This document shows positions 1 to 7,328 of a DNA stretch of 19,524 nt, one piece after another; positions within the stretch are counted from its first letter, which is position 1; every line of letters begins with the position of its first letter. The notes below the pieces were generated by a model. The model was not told the origin of the DNA, made no database searches, and worked only from the letters and a program-made list of their open reading frames with translations. The stretch comes from Lachnospiraceae bacterium UBA3282 (GTDB taxonomy: Bacteria; Bacillota; Clostridia; Lachnospirales; Lachnospiraceae): contig DETS01000034.1 of the NCBI GenBank assembly GCA_002361735.1, positions 1 through 19,524 of the forward strand, written 5' to 3'. Position numbers and translations under genes: made by a program.

Positions 1-18
1 CATCCATTAACTTCACCT

Positions 19-50
19 TTTCCCCGGCTCTTGGGCTGGGGAAATTTCTT
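19..50 (+). terminator. Intrinsic terminator of a gene upstream of the window
   Basis: The arms TTTCCCCGGC (19-28) and GCTGGGGAAA (35-44) pair over 10 bp with one G-T wobble around a six-base loop, followed by TTTCTT and further T-rich sequence. It probably ends a rightward transcript entering from outside the window. The rest of 1-209 holds no gene I can support. I saw no convincing -35/-10 pair for the gene at 210; TTGCAA at 132-137 has no good partner. Confidence 0.6.
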
Positions 51-209
51 GATTTTAATTTTACAGCCCTCAGAGGACATTGTTTGCCGTTCACAGCAGA
101 AAAAGGGTCTTCCATGACATGATGCTTTAGTTTGCAAAATCCGGTTCCGAAACAATAAACGAAAGGGAAAGAGTAGATTGTGCCATAAGAGAAAAAGGAG
201 GAAAAAGAG

Positions 210-1097
210 ATGGCAAATGATTATATGAAAGACTATGTAAATTCTAATTCCGGCTATGATGTCACGGCATTGCTTGGCGGGAGCGTGAACGGCAGTGGGA
301 GCATGCTCTCAGATTACGCTTCGATCAAAAACGGAAGTTATAAAAAGGTGATGAAGGCATACTGTGCCAAGCAGGAGGCGGAAAAGTCATCTGTGTCGGG
401 AGATACCGCACAGAAGCTGAAACTGATAGGATCGAGCGCGGATGCCTTGAAAAAATCGGTGGAGGCGTTAAACGGTCCTGCTCTTTGGGAAAAGAAGAAA
501 ATCACCCAAAAGGATGAGGAAACCGGGGAGGAGACGGAGACCGAAGATTATGATTGGGAGGCAATCACAAAGGCGGTGAAGTCCTTTGCGGACAATTACA
601 ATTCCGTAGTCGAGCAAACGGGAAGTTCGGATACCAAAAGTGTGCTTCAAAATGCGGTTTGGATGACGGATATGACGGAAAAGACGCAGAAACTGCTCTC
701 TAAGATCGGCTTAAATGTTGGGAAAGGCAATAAGCTGGAACTGGATGAGGAAGAGCTGAAAAAAGCCAATATTAACACTTTAAAAACAACGTTCTCAGGG
801 CATGGCTCTTTTGCTGACAGGGTTTCCCGGAAAGCGGGAAGTATCAGCCGGGCGGCATCAAGTGCGGCGGCTGCGGCAAAGGCAAGGGCGACCTATACCA
901 AGAACGGGAAGTATTCCGATACTCTGGGGAACTGGCTGTCCGGTACGGTGGATAAAAAGGTAGGGGATAAGGCGTCGGAAAAGGATAGGACGAAGGATAC
1001 CATACAGCAGGCAATCGAAAAGAGAGAGAAGGAGAAAGCAGAGAAGGAAAAGAAAGAACAGGAAAAGAAAGGGAAAGAAAAGGCAGACCGGGTTTAA
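210..1097 (+). CDS. FliD C-terminal-domain-like protein (truncated flagellar-cap homologue)
   Basis: This 295-residue protein begins at ATG 210 behind a strong AAGGAGGA site (194-201). Residues about 115-215 read like the C-terminal domain of flagellar cap protein FliD: an 'SFADNYNSVV' helix, then a 'KIGLNV...NKLELDEEELKKA' stretch and 'FSGHGSFADRV'. The N-terminal 50 residues (Gly/Ser-rich, then 'DYASIKNGSYKKVMKAY') resemble short surface-type proteins of Lachnospiraceae. It lacks the FliD N-terminal coiled region and central D2/D3 domains; full FliD is usually well over 400 residues. Residues 262-293 form a highly charged Lys/Glu tail, probably helical. There is no signal peptide, so export would need a flagellar-type route or the protein stays inside. 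No flagellar gene is adjacent. The domain match is from memory; the function is unknown. Confidence 0.7.
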   Translation: MANDYMKDYVNSNSGYDVTALLGGSVNGSGSMLSDYASIKNGSYKKVMKAYCAKQEAEKSSVSGDTAQKLKLIGSSADALKKSVEALNGPALWEKKKITQKDEETGEETETEDYDWEAITKAVKSFADNYNSVVEQTGSSDTKSVLQNAVWMTDMTEKTQKLLSKIGLNVGKGNKLELDEEELKKANINTLKTTFSGHGSFADRVSRKAGSISRAASSAAAAAKARATYTKNGKYSDTLGNWLSGTVDKKVGDKASEKDRTKDTIQQAIEKREKEKAEKEKKEQEKKGKEKADRV

Positions 1098-1111
1098 CCG
1101 GTCTGTTTTTT
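1084..1111 (+). terminator. Intrinsic terminator containing the stop codon of the preceding gene
   Basis: A perfect 8-bp stem, CAGACCGG (1084-1091) with CCGGTCTG (1098-1105), closes a six-base loop and is followed by six Ts (1106-1111). The TAA stop of the FliD-like gene (1095-1097) lies in the loop, so the last sense codons form the left arm. Confidence 0.85.
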
Positions 1112-1112
1112 A

Positions 1113-1121
1113 TGGTATAAT
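1113..1121 (+). promoter_or_regulatory. Extended -10 promoter for the diguanylate cyclase gene
   Basis: TGGTATAAT (TGn plus a consensus TATAAT at 1116-1121) follows the terminator U-tract directly. No good -35 is present; TTTAAC at 1093-1098 has 17-bp spacing but matches at only 3 of 6 positions, which fits an extended -10 promoter. Transcription would start near 1128, about 65 bases before the start codon at 1194. Confidence 0.6.
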
Positions 1122-1193
1122 GTACGCGAAAGCTAAAAGCAGTGCGCAGGATTTCGAGCTTGCACTGCGGAGAAAGCACGAAAGGAATCATTT

Positions 1194-2678
1194 ATGTTAG
1201 CACTGGTCAAGACATCTGCCGCCTGTCTGTTACTGACGATCTATATGGTGGGATTTTATTATCGCAAGCCTCATATTCCTGTCCGCTCCACCAGGATCTT
1301 TCAATGGTTGACTGCCACGGCAATCGTAAGTTCCGTCTTTGACCTGATCACCATCTGCACGGTCAATCACAGGGATGTGGTGCCGGAATCCTTAAATCTG
1401 GCGGCGCATATCATTTATTTGCTTTCGATTTTGGGCTTTGTCTATCTTTTGTTTGTCTATATGAGGAGCTATCTGGAGACGACCCTCACATTTTCGGGAC
1501 CTGTGAGAATTTTTCAGAGTCTGCCGGTTGCAGTGTCCGTCGTGGGTATTTTGGTGCTTCCCATTACCTATGTGCAGGGAATAACCACGGATTATTCGTT
1601 GGGACCCAAGGCGTATGCCCTGTATGTGAGTCTGGTGATCTATCTGATTCTGATCTTATATTACTGCCTTCGATATTGGAAGATCATGGATAAAGATAAA
1701 AGATTGGCGATCATACTTGCCGTGCCGCTCTTTGTGGTGACGGCGCTGATTCAGATGCTGATTCCCGAAACATTGGTGGTCGTGGTCTGTTCCACACTGA
1801 TTCTCCTCGGTTTGATTTTAAGTAATGAGAATACTGAAAAGTACGTGGACGAGAATGCCATGCTGTTTAACCAGTATTCTTTTGAAAGGGTATTGGAGGA
1901 TTTTGATTTTGGGAAACAGAAGATCGTAATTGGCGTTTTCTGTTTCTGTAAGACGGAAAATAATCTCGACTGGAAACAGGACGTCCTGATTCTGCGTGAT
2001 ATCCATAAGGAGCTTAGACAATGCCGTCTGCACGGTTATCGCGTCGGTGAAAACGGCGTGGCATTTATCACGAGTGCGAGGGAGAAAGCGGAGACTGTGC
2101 TTGATGGAGTGAAAAACAGTATCGAAGAAAAGTATGATAAAGAAACTCTCGTTATGGAGACAAAGCTGTTGGCCGGGGCGGATGCGGCTGATCAATACGA
2201 ATGTATGCGCAGTATCGTATCCTTCTGCACGGAGGTCGGCAGCAGGCTTGCCTATATTGATTATTTGACCAATATTTATAATCGAAACGCACTGGAGCGG
2301 GATCTGATCAAATGGGAGGAGAGAAAGGACGCCTATTATTTTCTTGCCGATCTGAACGGTCTGAAGCTGGTGAATGATACCATTGGTCATTCCGCCGGGG
2401 ATAAAATGCTGCAGGGGTTTGCCCGACTGTTGGCAGACGCGGTTGGGGAAGGCGGCAGAGCGTATCGGCAGGGCGGAGACGAATTTGCCGTGCTCTATGA
2501 CAAGGATGCGCAGTCGTTTCTGCAAACATTGGAAACGTACTGTAATGACTATAACTCGTCCTGTGCGATTCCCATCAGTTATGCCATCGGATACTGCCGC
2601 CTGCGGGAAGAAGATTTCAGGGAGGCGGCGGACCGGATGATGTATGAGGATAAGAGGCGTAAAAAAGCCGGACATTAA
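1194..2678 (+). CDS. Membrane-anchored GGDEF diguanylate cyclase
   Basis: A 494-residue protein predicted to make cyclic di-GMP from two GTP at the inner face of the membrane. Residues 1-210 hold about six or seven hydrophobic segments (around 5-22, 38-56, 70-92, 107-125, 140-160, 170-188, 194-210), resembling the N-terminal sensor halves of histidine-kinase-like 7TM proteins. Residues about 215-340 are a linker with no domain I recognise. The GGDEF domain spans about 350-490: it has the metal/substrate motif 'ADLNGLKLVND' (Asp386) and an intact RQGGDEF (GGDEF at 427-431), so it should be catalytically competent. The inhibitory RxxD site expected just before GGDEF is absent (418-421 read GEGG), so classic product inhibition is not expected. 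The start is preceded by GAAAGGA. It is monocistronic, between a terminator and a convergent repressor gene. Confidence 0.9.
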   Translation: MLALVKTSAACLLLTIYMVGFYYRKPHIPVRSTRIFQWLTATAIVSSVFDLITICTVNHRDVVPESLNLAAHIIYLLSILGFVYLLFVYMRSYLETTLTFSGPVRIFQSLPVAVSVVGILVLPITYVQGITTDYSLGPKAYALYVSLVIYLILILYYCLRYWKIMDKDKRLAIILAVPLFVVTALIQMLIPETLVVVVCSTLILLGLILSNENTEKYVDENAMLFNQYSFERVLEDFDFGKQKIVIGVFCFCKTENNLDWKQDVLILRDIHKELRQCRLHGYRVGENGVAFITSAREKAETVLDGVKNSIEEKYDKETLVMETKLLAGADAADQYECMRSIVSFCTEVGSRLAYIDYLTNIYNRNALERDLIKWEERKDAYYFLADLNGLKLVNDTIGHSAGDKMLQGFARLLADAVGEGGRAYRQGGDEFAVLYDKDAQSFLQTLETYCNDYNSSCAIPISYAIGYCRLREEDFREAADRMMYEDKRRKKAGH

Positions 2679-2691
2679 ATTCCTTGCGTTT

Positions 2692-3051
2692 TTATTTTAC
2701 TTTATTGAACGAATTGCGCAGCGACAAAAGCTCGTAGTAATCGAGCAGTGCATTGATATTGCGGCGGTCCAGTTCCAGTGTGGTATTCAGCAGATCACCA
2801 ACCGTATAGTCGGCAGACAGCTCCTTATTTAAGGAGTCGATGCCGGCTTTGTATTTTGTCCTTTGCAGGAGATAGTCAGTGGATACGTTATAGAAATCAG
2901 CCAGTTTGCTTAAGGTAACGAGGTCAGGGGAATGTACGCCTTTTTCATAGTTTGAGATCGTTGCAACAGTCATGTTCAGATAAGCGGCAACTTCTTTTTG
3001 CAGAAAGCCTCTTTCTTTGCGCAGTTCAGCCAGAAATTCACCAAATTCCAT
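2692..3051 (-). CDS. XRE-family (Cro/CI-type) transcriptional regulator
   Basis: This 119-residue protein has a helix-turn-helix of the Cro/CI type at residues about 5-62: 'LAELRKERGFLQKEVAAYL' followed by 'VATISNYEKGVHSPDLVTLSKLADFYNVSTDYLL', split here only by a few residues. The remaining about 55 residues are a predicted helical tail, probably for dimerisation or ligand sensing, with no domain I recognise. The minus-strand start has an AGAGG site five bases upstream. It is convergent with the diguanylate cyclase gene, with 13 bases between the stops and no clear hairpin there. It diverges from the FapA-like gene across about 300 bases. The target is unknown; such small regulators often repress themselves or the neighbouring divergent gene. 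Confidence 0.88.
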   Translation of the reverse strand: MEFGEFLAELRKERGFLQKEVAAYLNMTVATISNYEKGVHSPDLVTLSKLADFYNVSTDYLLQRTKYKAGIDSLNKELSADYTVGDLLNTTLELDRRNINALLDYYELLSLRNSFNKVK

Positions 3052-3284
3052 AAGAACCTCTTTTCTCTGATCGTATGATAGTAAGTCTGTTTTTCTTTAC
3101 TGTACAATATTTAAGCAAAAGAGGAATGAAAATAAACAAAGCGTATAAATTCCGGAAAAATACGGAAGAAAATTTGACAATACATAAAATAGATATCATT
3201 AAGAATGGATTCCGTAAATGTGTGACAGAGACACTGCTTTTTGAAAAAATCGTCTGATTCCGTTTTTTTCATCGGACAAGGGAC
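3052..3284. other. Intergenic region with no supportable gene
   Basis: This AT-rich stretch separates the XRE gene from the FapA-like promoter. A weak leftward promoter for the XRE gene may lie here (TTGTAC and TACTAT on the minus strand, 18-bp spacing). A consensus TTGACA (3174-3179, plus strand) has no good -10 at 16-18 bases. GTCTGAT/ATCGGAC around 3251-3276 can form a 7-bp stem with one wobble but has no U-tract after it. A 60-codon open frame at 3075-3257 lacks a ribosome site and any recognisable domain. Confidence 0.5.
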
Positions 3285-3313
3285 TTGTAAGCAAGTCGTG
3301 ATTCAGGTATAGT
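3285..3313 (+). promoter_or_regulatory. Promoter of the FapA-like operon with a dyad over the -35
   Basis: TTGTAA (3285-3290) and TATAGT (3308-3313) sit 17 bp apart, giving a start near 3320 and a leader of about 40 bases. A perfect 6-bp dyad, GACTTG-TAAG-CAAGTC (3282-3297), covers the -35 element and could be an operator, possibly for the divergent XRE regulator. A second small dyad, GTTAC-CAAAA-GTAAC (3328-3342), lies in the leader. Regulator assignment is inference. Confidence 0.55.
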
Positions 3314-3360
3314 GAAAGAGAAGAAAAGTTACCAAAAGTAACGCCATCAGGAGATCGGCT

Positions 3361-4941
3361 ATGGGATTATTCAGACAGTCAGGAAAAGAAAGTAAAAGGG
3401 AACTGCATAAAGAAGCGCGGAAAGAAAACGGCAGTGAGCAGAAGAAAACCATGTTTCTCTCACCGGAAGAACGATACTCTTCCAAGGCGAAGGGCAGCAG
3501 CCCTTCTCAAAAGGAGGAGAAGGAAGCGTCTGACCGGTCGTTGAAAGGGGTGCTTCAAGGAAATCCGATCATCATAAACGGAGCGGATTATCTTTTGCGG
3601 ATCGGGCAGACCTACATGGAGGCGTTGATTACGGTTTATCGGCGTTTTTCCATGGAGGAGCTTCAAGAAGTATTGAAGGAGAACGGCATTGTTTCCGGTA
3701 TCCGGGAAAAGGCGTTGTCTGAGATCGCGGAAGGAAAGCAGAATTATGAGGAGACGCTGATCGCGACGGGAATTGCCGCAAAAGACGGGCGGGACGGTTA
3801 TTTTGAATATCATTTTAATCCCCAACCGGAGACAGAGCCCATCATATTGCCGGACGGTTCGGTGGATTACAATGTGCTGGGAAAGATTGAACTTGTACGC
3901 GCCGGAGAAACGCTCGTCACCTATCACCCGCCGATTCCTGCCGTATACGGCAGGGATATCCGCGGAAACGAAATCGGTGCATATGAGGGCAAGGGGCTGC
4001 CGCCGCTGCAGTGTAAACGCTGCAGCATGGATGAGAACGGCTGTAAATATTTTGCGGACGTGGAGGGTAATGTCACGCTGAATGGAAGAACGCTTACCGT
4101 CACGCCGATTTATGTGCTGGACGGCAATCTGGATGCGGCCACAGGCAGTCTGGATTTTCATGGAGATGTGCTGATCCAGGGGAATGTCTTTGCAGGTGTG
4201 ACGGTGAAGACGACAGGTAATATCACGATCAACGGTCATGTGGAGACAGCGAATATCATTGCGGGGAAGGATGTTATCTTAAAGAACGGTATGCAGGGTT
4301 CCGGAAACGGTACGATCCGCGCGGGCGGCAATGTCATGGCGCGTTTTATTGAACAGTCGCAGGTTTTTGCAGGGATGGAAGTGAATACGGGAGCTTTATT
4401 AAATTGCGAAGTGGAGTCAGGGCATACGGTGAAGGTCATCGGCAATCGGGGAACCATTATCGGTGGCAGGACTGCGGCGGTGGAGGAAATCTCGGCGGCC
4501 TCGATCGGCAATCGTGCGGGGGTCGAGACTTTGCTGATCATTGGTCTGGACTGTGAATTTAAGACCAAGATGAGCGAGATCGATCGTTTGACGGAAGAAT
4601 ACGAAGAAAATATGAAGGATGCCATTCGCAATCTGGACCGCATCGACTATCAGATGAAAAATCAACCCGGGACGCCCGGAATGAATGAGCAGAAGGCGGA
4701 GCAGATGCGCAGAAAGATCAATTATCAGTTAAAGCTTCAGGAAATCACCAAAAGGCGGGAGGAACTGATTGATATCAACCGCCGTTCCGCTGACGGAAAA
4801 ATCGTGGTGAACGGGCTGTCAAACGTGGGCAGTGTGATCGTTATAAACGGCGTGCGGGAGGTCCTGCATTCTGAGTATCGGGATGTGGCATATACGAAGG
4901 GCAGGAATGAGATTCGCATCATTTCCAATAAACAGTCATAA
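3361..4941 (+). CDS. FapA-like protein (DUF342 family)
   Basis: A 526-residue DUF342/FapA-type protein. Residues 1-60 are a charged, probably disordered tail. Residues about 62-160 form an N-terminal region with 'RDGYFEYHF'. Residues about 165-400 are a Gly/Asn-rich beta-roll with repeated short strands such as 'GNVTLNG', 'GDVLIQGNVFAGVTVK' and 'GNITINGHVETANIIAGKDV'. Residues about 403-475 are a coiled coil, followed by a final beta segment with 'GKIVVNGLSNVGSVIVINGV'. The family contains a protein called flagellar assembly protein A, but its molecular role is poorly defined and many members are in non-flagellar contexts. No signal peptide is seen, so it is probably cytoplasmic. The start has AGGAG (3349-3353) seven bases upstream. 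It is followed 11 bases later by the small Cys-pair protein, so the two are co-transcribed. Confidence 0.85.
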   Translation: MGLFRQSGKESKRELHKEARKENGSEQKKTMFLSPEERYSSKAKGSSPSQKEEKEASDRSLKGVLQGNPIIINGADYLLRIGQTYMEALITVYRRFSMEELQEVLKENGIVSGIREKALSEIAEGKQNYEETLIATGIAAKDGRDGYFEYHFNPQPETEPIILPDGSVDYNVLGKIELVRAGETLVTYHPPIPAVYGRDIRGNEIGAYEGKGLPPLQCKRCSMDENGCKYFADVEGNVTLNGRTLTVTPIYVLDGNLDAATGSLDFHGDVLIQGNVFAGVTVKTTGNITINGHVETANIIAGKDVILKNGMQGSGNGTIRAGGNVMARFIEQSQVFAGMEVNTGALLNCEVESGHTVKVIGNRGTIIGGRTAAVEEISAASIGNRAGVETLLIIGLDCEFKTKMSEIDRLTEEYEENMKDAIRNLDRIDYQMKNQPGTPGMNEQKAEQMRRKINYQLKLQEITKRREELIDINRRSADGKIVVNGLSNVGSVIVINGVREVLHSEYRDVAYTKGRNEIRIISNKQS

Positions 4942-4952
4942 GGAGAAGCGAC

Positions 4953-5171
4953 ATGTTCAAGAAAAAAGCGGCAGCGCCGACGATTGCTTATGACAAAGAG
5001 AACTGTAAACCGATCTTAAGATGCAGCATCTGCAACGGCGAGCAGGTGGCGGGATTTAAGAATCTGCAGACCGGAAAGTTCGAGGAGGTCATGCTGATCC
5101 GGGGTGCGGAGGATCTCTTTGCATTCAAAAAGCAGTACGGAATCGAGGAGGAGATCGGGAAAGAATATTAA
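4953..5171 (+). CDS. Small conserved protein with one Cys-x-x-Cys pair
   Basis: This 72-residue protein is preceded by AAGGAGAAG at proper spacing and lies 11 bases after the FapA-like gene. It contains one 'CSICNGEQVAGF' element, a CxxC pair followed by 'FKNLQTGKFEEVMLI', and an acidic C-terminus. I recall similar short proteins in Firmicutes, some carrying an 'aspartate dehydrogenase' label that the size and sequence do not support. One CxxC pair could bind zinc only as a dimer or form a redox pair; a second pair is missing. No membrane segment or signal peptide. The function is unknown and I make no call beyond this. Confidence 0.75.
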   Translation: MFKKKAAAPTIAYDKENCKPILRCSICNGEQVAGFKNLQTGKFEEVMLIRGAEDLFAFKKQYGIEEEIGKEY

Positions 5172-5173
5172 GG

Positions 5174-5200
5174 GAGGGCGGCAGGTGCCGCCCTCTTGCT
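5174..5200 (+). terminator. Terminator between convergent FapA-like operon and GH31 gene
   Basis: GAGGGCGGCA (5174-5183) and TGCCGCCCTC (5186-5195) form a strong 10-bp perfect dyad with a two-base centre, three bases after the preceding stop. TTGCTTACTG and a T run follow on the plus strand. On the minus strand the dyad lies just past the GH31 stop, so it may serve both transcripts. The U-tract is weak on both sides. Confidence 0.65.
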
Positions 5201-7224
5201 TACTGTTTTTCGAATACCGGCATATAGGTGATCGGGCAGTCCACGGTAACGGTGCTGCCGCCCTGATAGATTTCGCCGGTGGAGGTCAGTTTCCAGCTTC
5301 CGGCGGGGAGATAAACGTCGCGCTTCCACTCGTTCAGATGCAGGATGGGTGCCACCAGATATTTGTCCCCGAACATGTACTGGTCTTGCAGCGTCCAGCA
5401 GGTCTCATCCTCAGGGAACTCATAAAACATGGTTCGAATCAGAGGAGAGCCGTTTTCGTGCGCTTCCCGATACAGCCCCTTGATATAGTCGTGCATGGCG
5501 ATACGGACGTTATAGTAGTCCTTCATGATGGCGTAATTATCCTCGCCATAGCTCCAAAGTTCGTTGGGCTGACCGGTGTGCAGATAGCCGCCGCCCCAGT
5601 CGCGTGTATCAAGCGGCGGGATGTTGTAGGGACCTCTGTCGCCGTGCATACGCAGAACGGGGGAGTAGACCGCAAACTGATACCAGCGGATCAAAAGCTG
5701 TCTGAAATCCTCATCGTTGACATCGTCTGTCATGAAACCGCCGATGTCCGTGGTCCACCAGGGAATGCCGGCAAGCCCCATGTTCAAGCCGCACTGAATC
5801 TGGTCGGCAAAGGCTTCAAAGGTGCTGGGCACGTCGCCGGACCACACCACGTTGCCGTACTTCTGAGAGCCTGCCCACGCGCAGCGCAGGAGGTTTACCA
5901 CTTCGCCCTTGTTTTCCTTTTTCATACCGTCGTAGAAGGCGCGGCTGTAAAGCTGCGGGTAGAGGTTGCTCACCGCGAGCGCAGGTCCTTCGCAGTAACG
6001 GTAGTTTTCAAAATCATACACGCCGTAGTCGGGCTCGGAGTTATCCAGCCAAAAAGCGTCGATACCATAGTCAAAGTAATTTTTCTTGCAGATCTTCCAG
6101 ACATATTCTCTGGTCTCGGGATTGAAAGGGTCGATCTCCACGCAGTCGCCCTGGAAGTCGTAGGTCTGCGCCGCGCCGCGTTCGGTGCGGATGAGGAGGC
6201 CGCGCTCCATCATCGGTCCGAAATTCTCGCTCTTGCGGTCAACGGAAGGCCAGACGGAGACGATGACCTTGATGCCCATGGAGTGAAGCTCGTCCACCAT
6301 TGCCTTGGGATCGGGCCAGTAGGTCTTGTCAAATTTCCAGTCGCCCTGTACGGTCCAGTGGAAGAAGTCGATGACGATCTGGTCGATTTTGATGCCTTCT
6401 TTCTGATATTGGCGGGCTACGCTTAAAACTTCGTCCTGGGTGCGGTAGCGCAGCTTACACTGCCATAAGCCCATCAGGTGTTCGGGGAACATTTCCGCGC
6501 GTCCTGTGACAGCGGTGTAGTTTGCAAGGATTTGTTTTGGGGTATCCGCCGCCGTGATCCAGTAGTCCATTTCTTTGGTTGCCCGTGCGATCCATTCGGT
6601 GTAGTTTGTGCCGAAGGTGACGCGCCCAACAGCCGGGTTGTTCCAGAGGAAGCCGTAGCCCAGAGAGGAGACGGCAAAGGGCACGGAAATCTGGGAGTTG
6701 CGTTGTGCCAGCTCCAAAATGCAGCCCTTTAAGTTCATCACATCCTGTTGGTACTGTCCCATACCGAAGATCTTTTCGCCCCTATTGCTCTCGAATTTGA
6801 CATTTAAGGCATACTCGCTGCCGCCGATCACGCCCTTCCATTCCCGGTTCACCAGTTTCAGACAGCGGCTCTCTTTTGAGAGGGTGCCGTCGTAGAATCT
6901 GAAATATTCCCGCAGAATCAGCGCATCGTCCCGATAGAAGGAGAGGATGCCCGCGAAATTGACCACTGCTTTCAGTCTTCCGTTTATGATGGTAGCGATA
7001 GGACGTTTATCAATGCTGCCGTCTCCTACCCAGTGATCCTCCTCAGCGATGGTGATTTGTGTACCTGCGGTATTGACTTTTTCAGTCAATGCCCAGTCGG
7101 TTCCGCTGAATTTTGGCGCCATGGCCGCGCGTACCCGAAAGGAATCCTGTCCCCAGGCCTCGATGCGCAGCGTTTCTCCTGCGTGGCGGCATACCAGCGC
7201 GCCGCCGTCTTTTACGAATTGCAT
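5200..7224 (-). CDS. Glycoside hydrolase family 31 (alpha-xylosidase or alpha-glucosidase)
   Basis: A 674-residue GH31 enzyme, expected to cleave terminal alpha-linked xylose or glucose with retention of configuration. Residues 1-240 form the N-terminal beta-sandwich, the TIM barrel spans about 245-590, and a C-terminal beta domain follows. The nucleophile is Asp394 in 'DAFWLDNSEPDYG'; the acid/base is Asp464 in 'VVWSGDVPSTFEA'; 'IVIDFFHW' (Asp286) lines the sugar subsite; 'IPWWTTDIGGF' is also typical. No signal peptide, so it is probably cytoplasmic and acts on imported oligosaccharides. The ATG at 7224 has a GGGGGT ribosome site. It diverges from an AraC regulator, its likely controller. 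No transporter lies in the window. Alpha-xylosidase is my first guess from overall resemblance to YicI/XylQ-type proteins; substrate cannot be fixed from sequence alone. Confidence 0.9.
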   Translation of the reverse strand: MQFVKDGGALVCRHAGETLRIEAWGQDSFRVRAAMAPKFSGTDWALTEKVNTAGTQITIAEEDHWVGDGSIDKRPIATIINGRLKAVVNFAGILSFYRDDALILREYFRFYDGTLSKESRCLKLVNREWKGVIGGSEYALNVKFESNRGEKIFGMGQYQQDVMNLKGCILELAQRNSQISVPFAVSSLGYGFLWNNPAVGRVTFGTNYTEWIARATKEMDYWITAADTPKQILANYTAVTGRAEMFPEHLMGLWQCKLRYRTQDEVLSVARQYQKEGIKIDQIVIDFFHWTVQGDWKFDKTYWPDPKAMVDELHSMGIKVIVSVWPSVDRKSENFGPMMERGLLIRTERGAAQTYDFQGDCVEIDPFNPETREYVWKICKKNYFDYGIDAFWLDNSEPDYGVYDFENYRYCEGPALAVSNLYPQLYSRAFYDGMKKENKGEVVNLLRCAWAGSQKYGNVVWSGDVPSTFEAFADQIQCGLNMGLAGIPWWTTDIGGFMTDDVNDEDFRQLLIRWYQFAVYSPVLRMHGDRGPYNIPPLDTRDWGGGYLHTGQPNELWSYGEDNYAIMKDYYNVRIAMHDYIKGLYREAHENGSPLIRTMFYEFPEDETCWTLQDQYMFGDKYLVAPILHLNEWKRDVYLPAGSWKLTSTGEIYQGGSTVTVDCPITYMPVFEKQ

Positions 7225-7239
7225 AGTTACCCCCGTTCC

Positions 7240-7254
7240 GAAGCGTTACGCTTC
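7240..7254 (-). repeat. Small hairpin in the GH31 leader, next to its ribosome site
   Basis: GAAGCG-TTA-CGCTTC is a perfect 6-bp dyad with a three-base loop, within the first part of the GH31 transcript and ending about 15 bases before its start codon. It could protect the mRNA or tune translation. No U-tract follows on the minus strand, so it is not a terminator. Confidence 0.5.
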
Positions 7255-7278
7255 TGTCTTTGATTTTGTTTTCGCCTG

Positions 7279-7294
7279 TTCCATTGAAATGGAA
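7279..7294. repeat. Perfect dyad over the AraC-gene -35 element
   Basis: TTCCATT-GA-AATGGAA is a perfect 7-bp dyad with a two-base centre. The rightward -35 (TTGAAA, 7284-7289) lies inside it. It is a candidate protein-binding site distinct from the palindrome at 7301-7319; the two centres are about 23 bp apart, roughly two helical turns. Confidence 0.5.
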
Positions 7295-7312
7295 AGAGTA
7301 TAATAGTATAAT
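7284..7312 (+). promoter_or_regulatory. Promoter of the AraC-family regulator
   Basis: TTGAAA (7284-7289, five of six consensus bases) and a perfect TATAAT (7307-7312) are 17 bp apart. Transcription would begin near 7319, leaving a leader of almost 150 bases before the regulator start at 7467. Confidence 0.75.
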
Positions 7313-7328
7313 ACTATTACCAAAGCAA
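7300..7328 (-). promoter_or_regulatory. Promoter of the GH31 gene, overlapping the divergent one
   Basis: Read on the minus strand, TTGCTT (7328-7323) and TATTAT (7305-7300) are 17 bp apart. The -35 is weak, consistent with need for an activator. The -10 lies inside the palindrome at 7301-7319 and faces the strong rightward promoter, so the two polymerases would compete for the same DNA. Confidence 0.5.
7301..7319. promoter_or_regulatory. Palindromic operator candidate shared by the two divergent promoters
   Basis: TAATAGTAT-A-ATACTATTA is a perfect 9-bp dyad around one base, covering the -10 hexamers of both promoters. Its core ATAATACTATT (7308-7318) recurs exactly at 7355-7365, 47 bp downstream in the regulator's leader. 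Two copies near the divergent promoters fit binding by the adjacent AraC protein, but part of the palindrome is dictated by the -10 sequences themselves. Confidence 0.55.

Noticed and set aside
3174..3179. Consensus TTGACA as the FapA promoter
   Set aside because: No acceptable -10 occurs 16-18 bases downstream; the pair at 3285/3308 is better.
3075..3257. 60-codon frame in the gap before the FapA-like gene
   Set aside because: No ribosome site, no domain and AT-rich composition like noncoding DNA.
5104..6426. 440-codon open frame opposite the GH31 gene
   Set aside because: Its composition (Val/Ile/His/Gly-rich) is typical of an antisense shadow; GH31 catalytic motifs are clear on the other strand.
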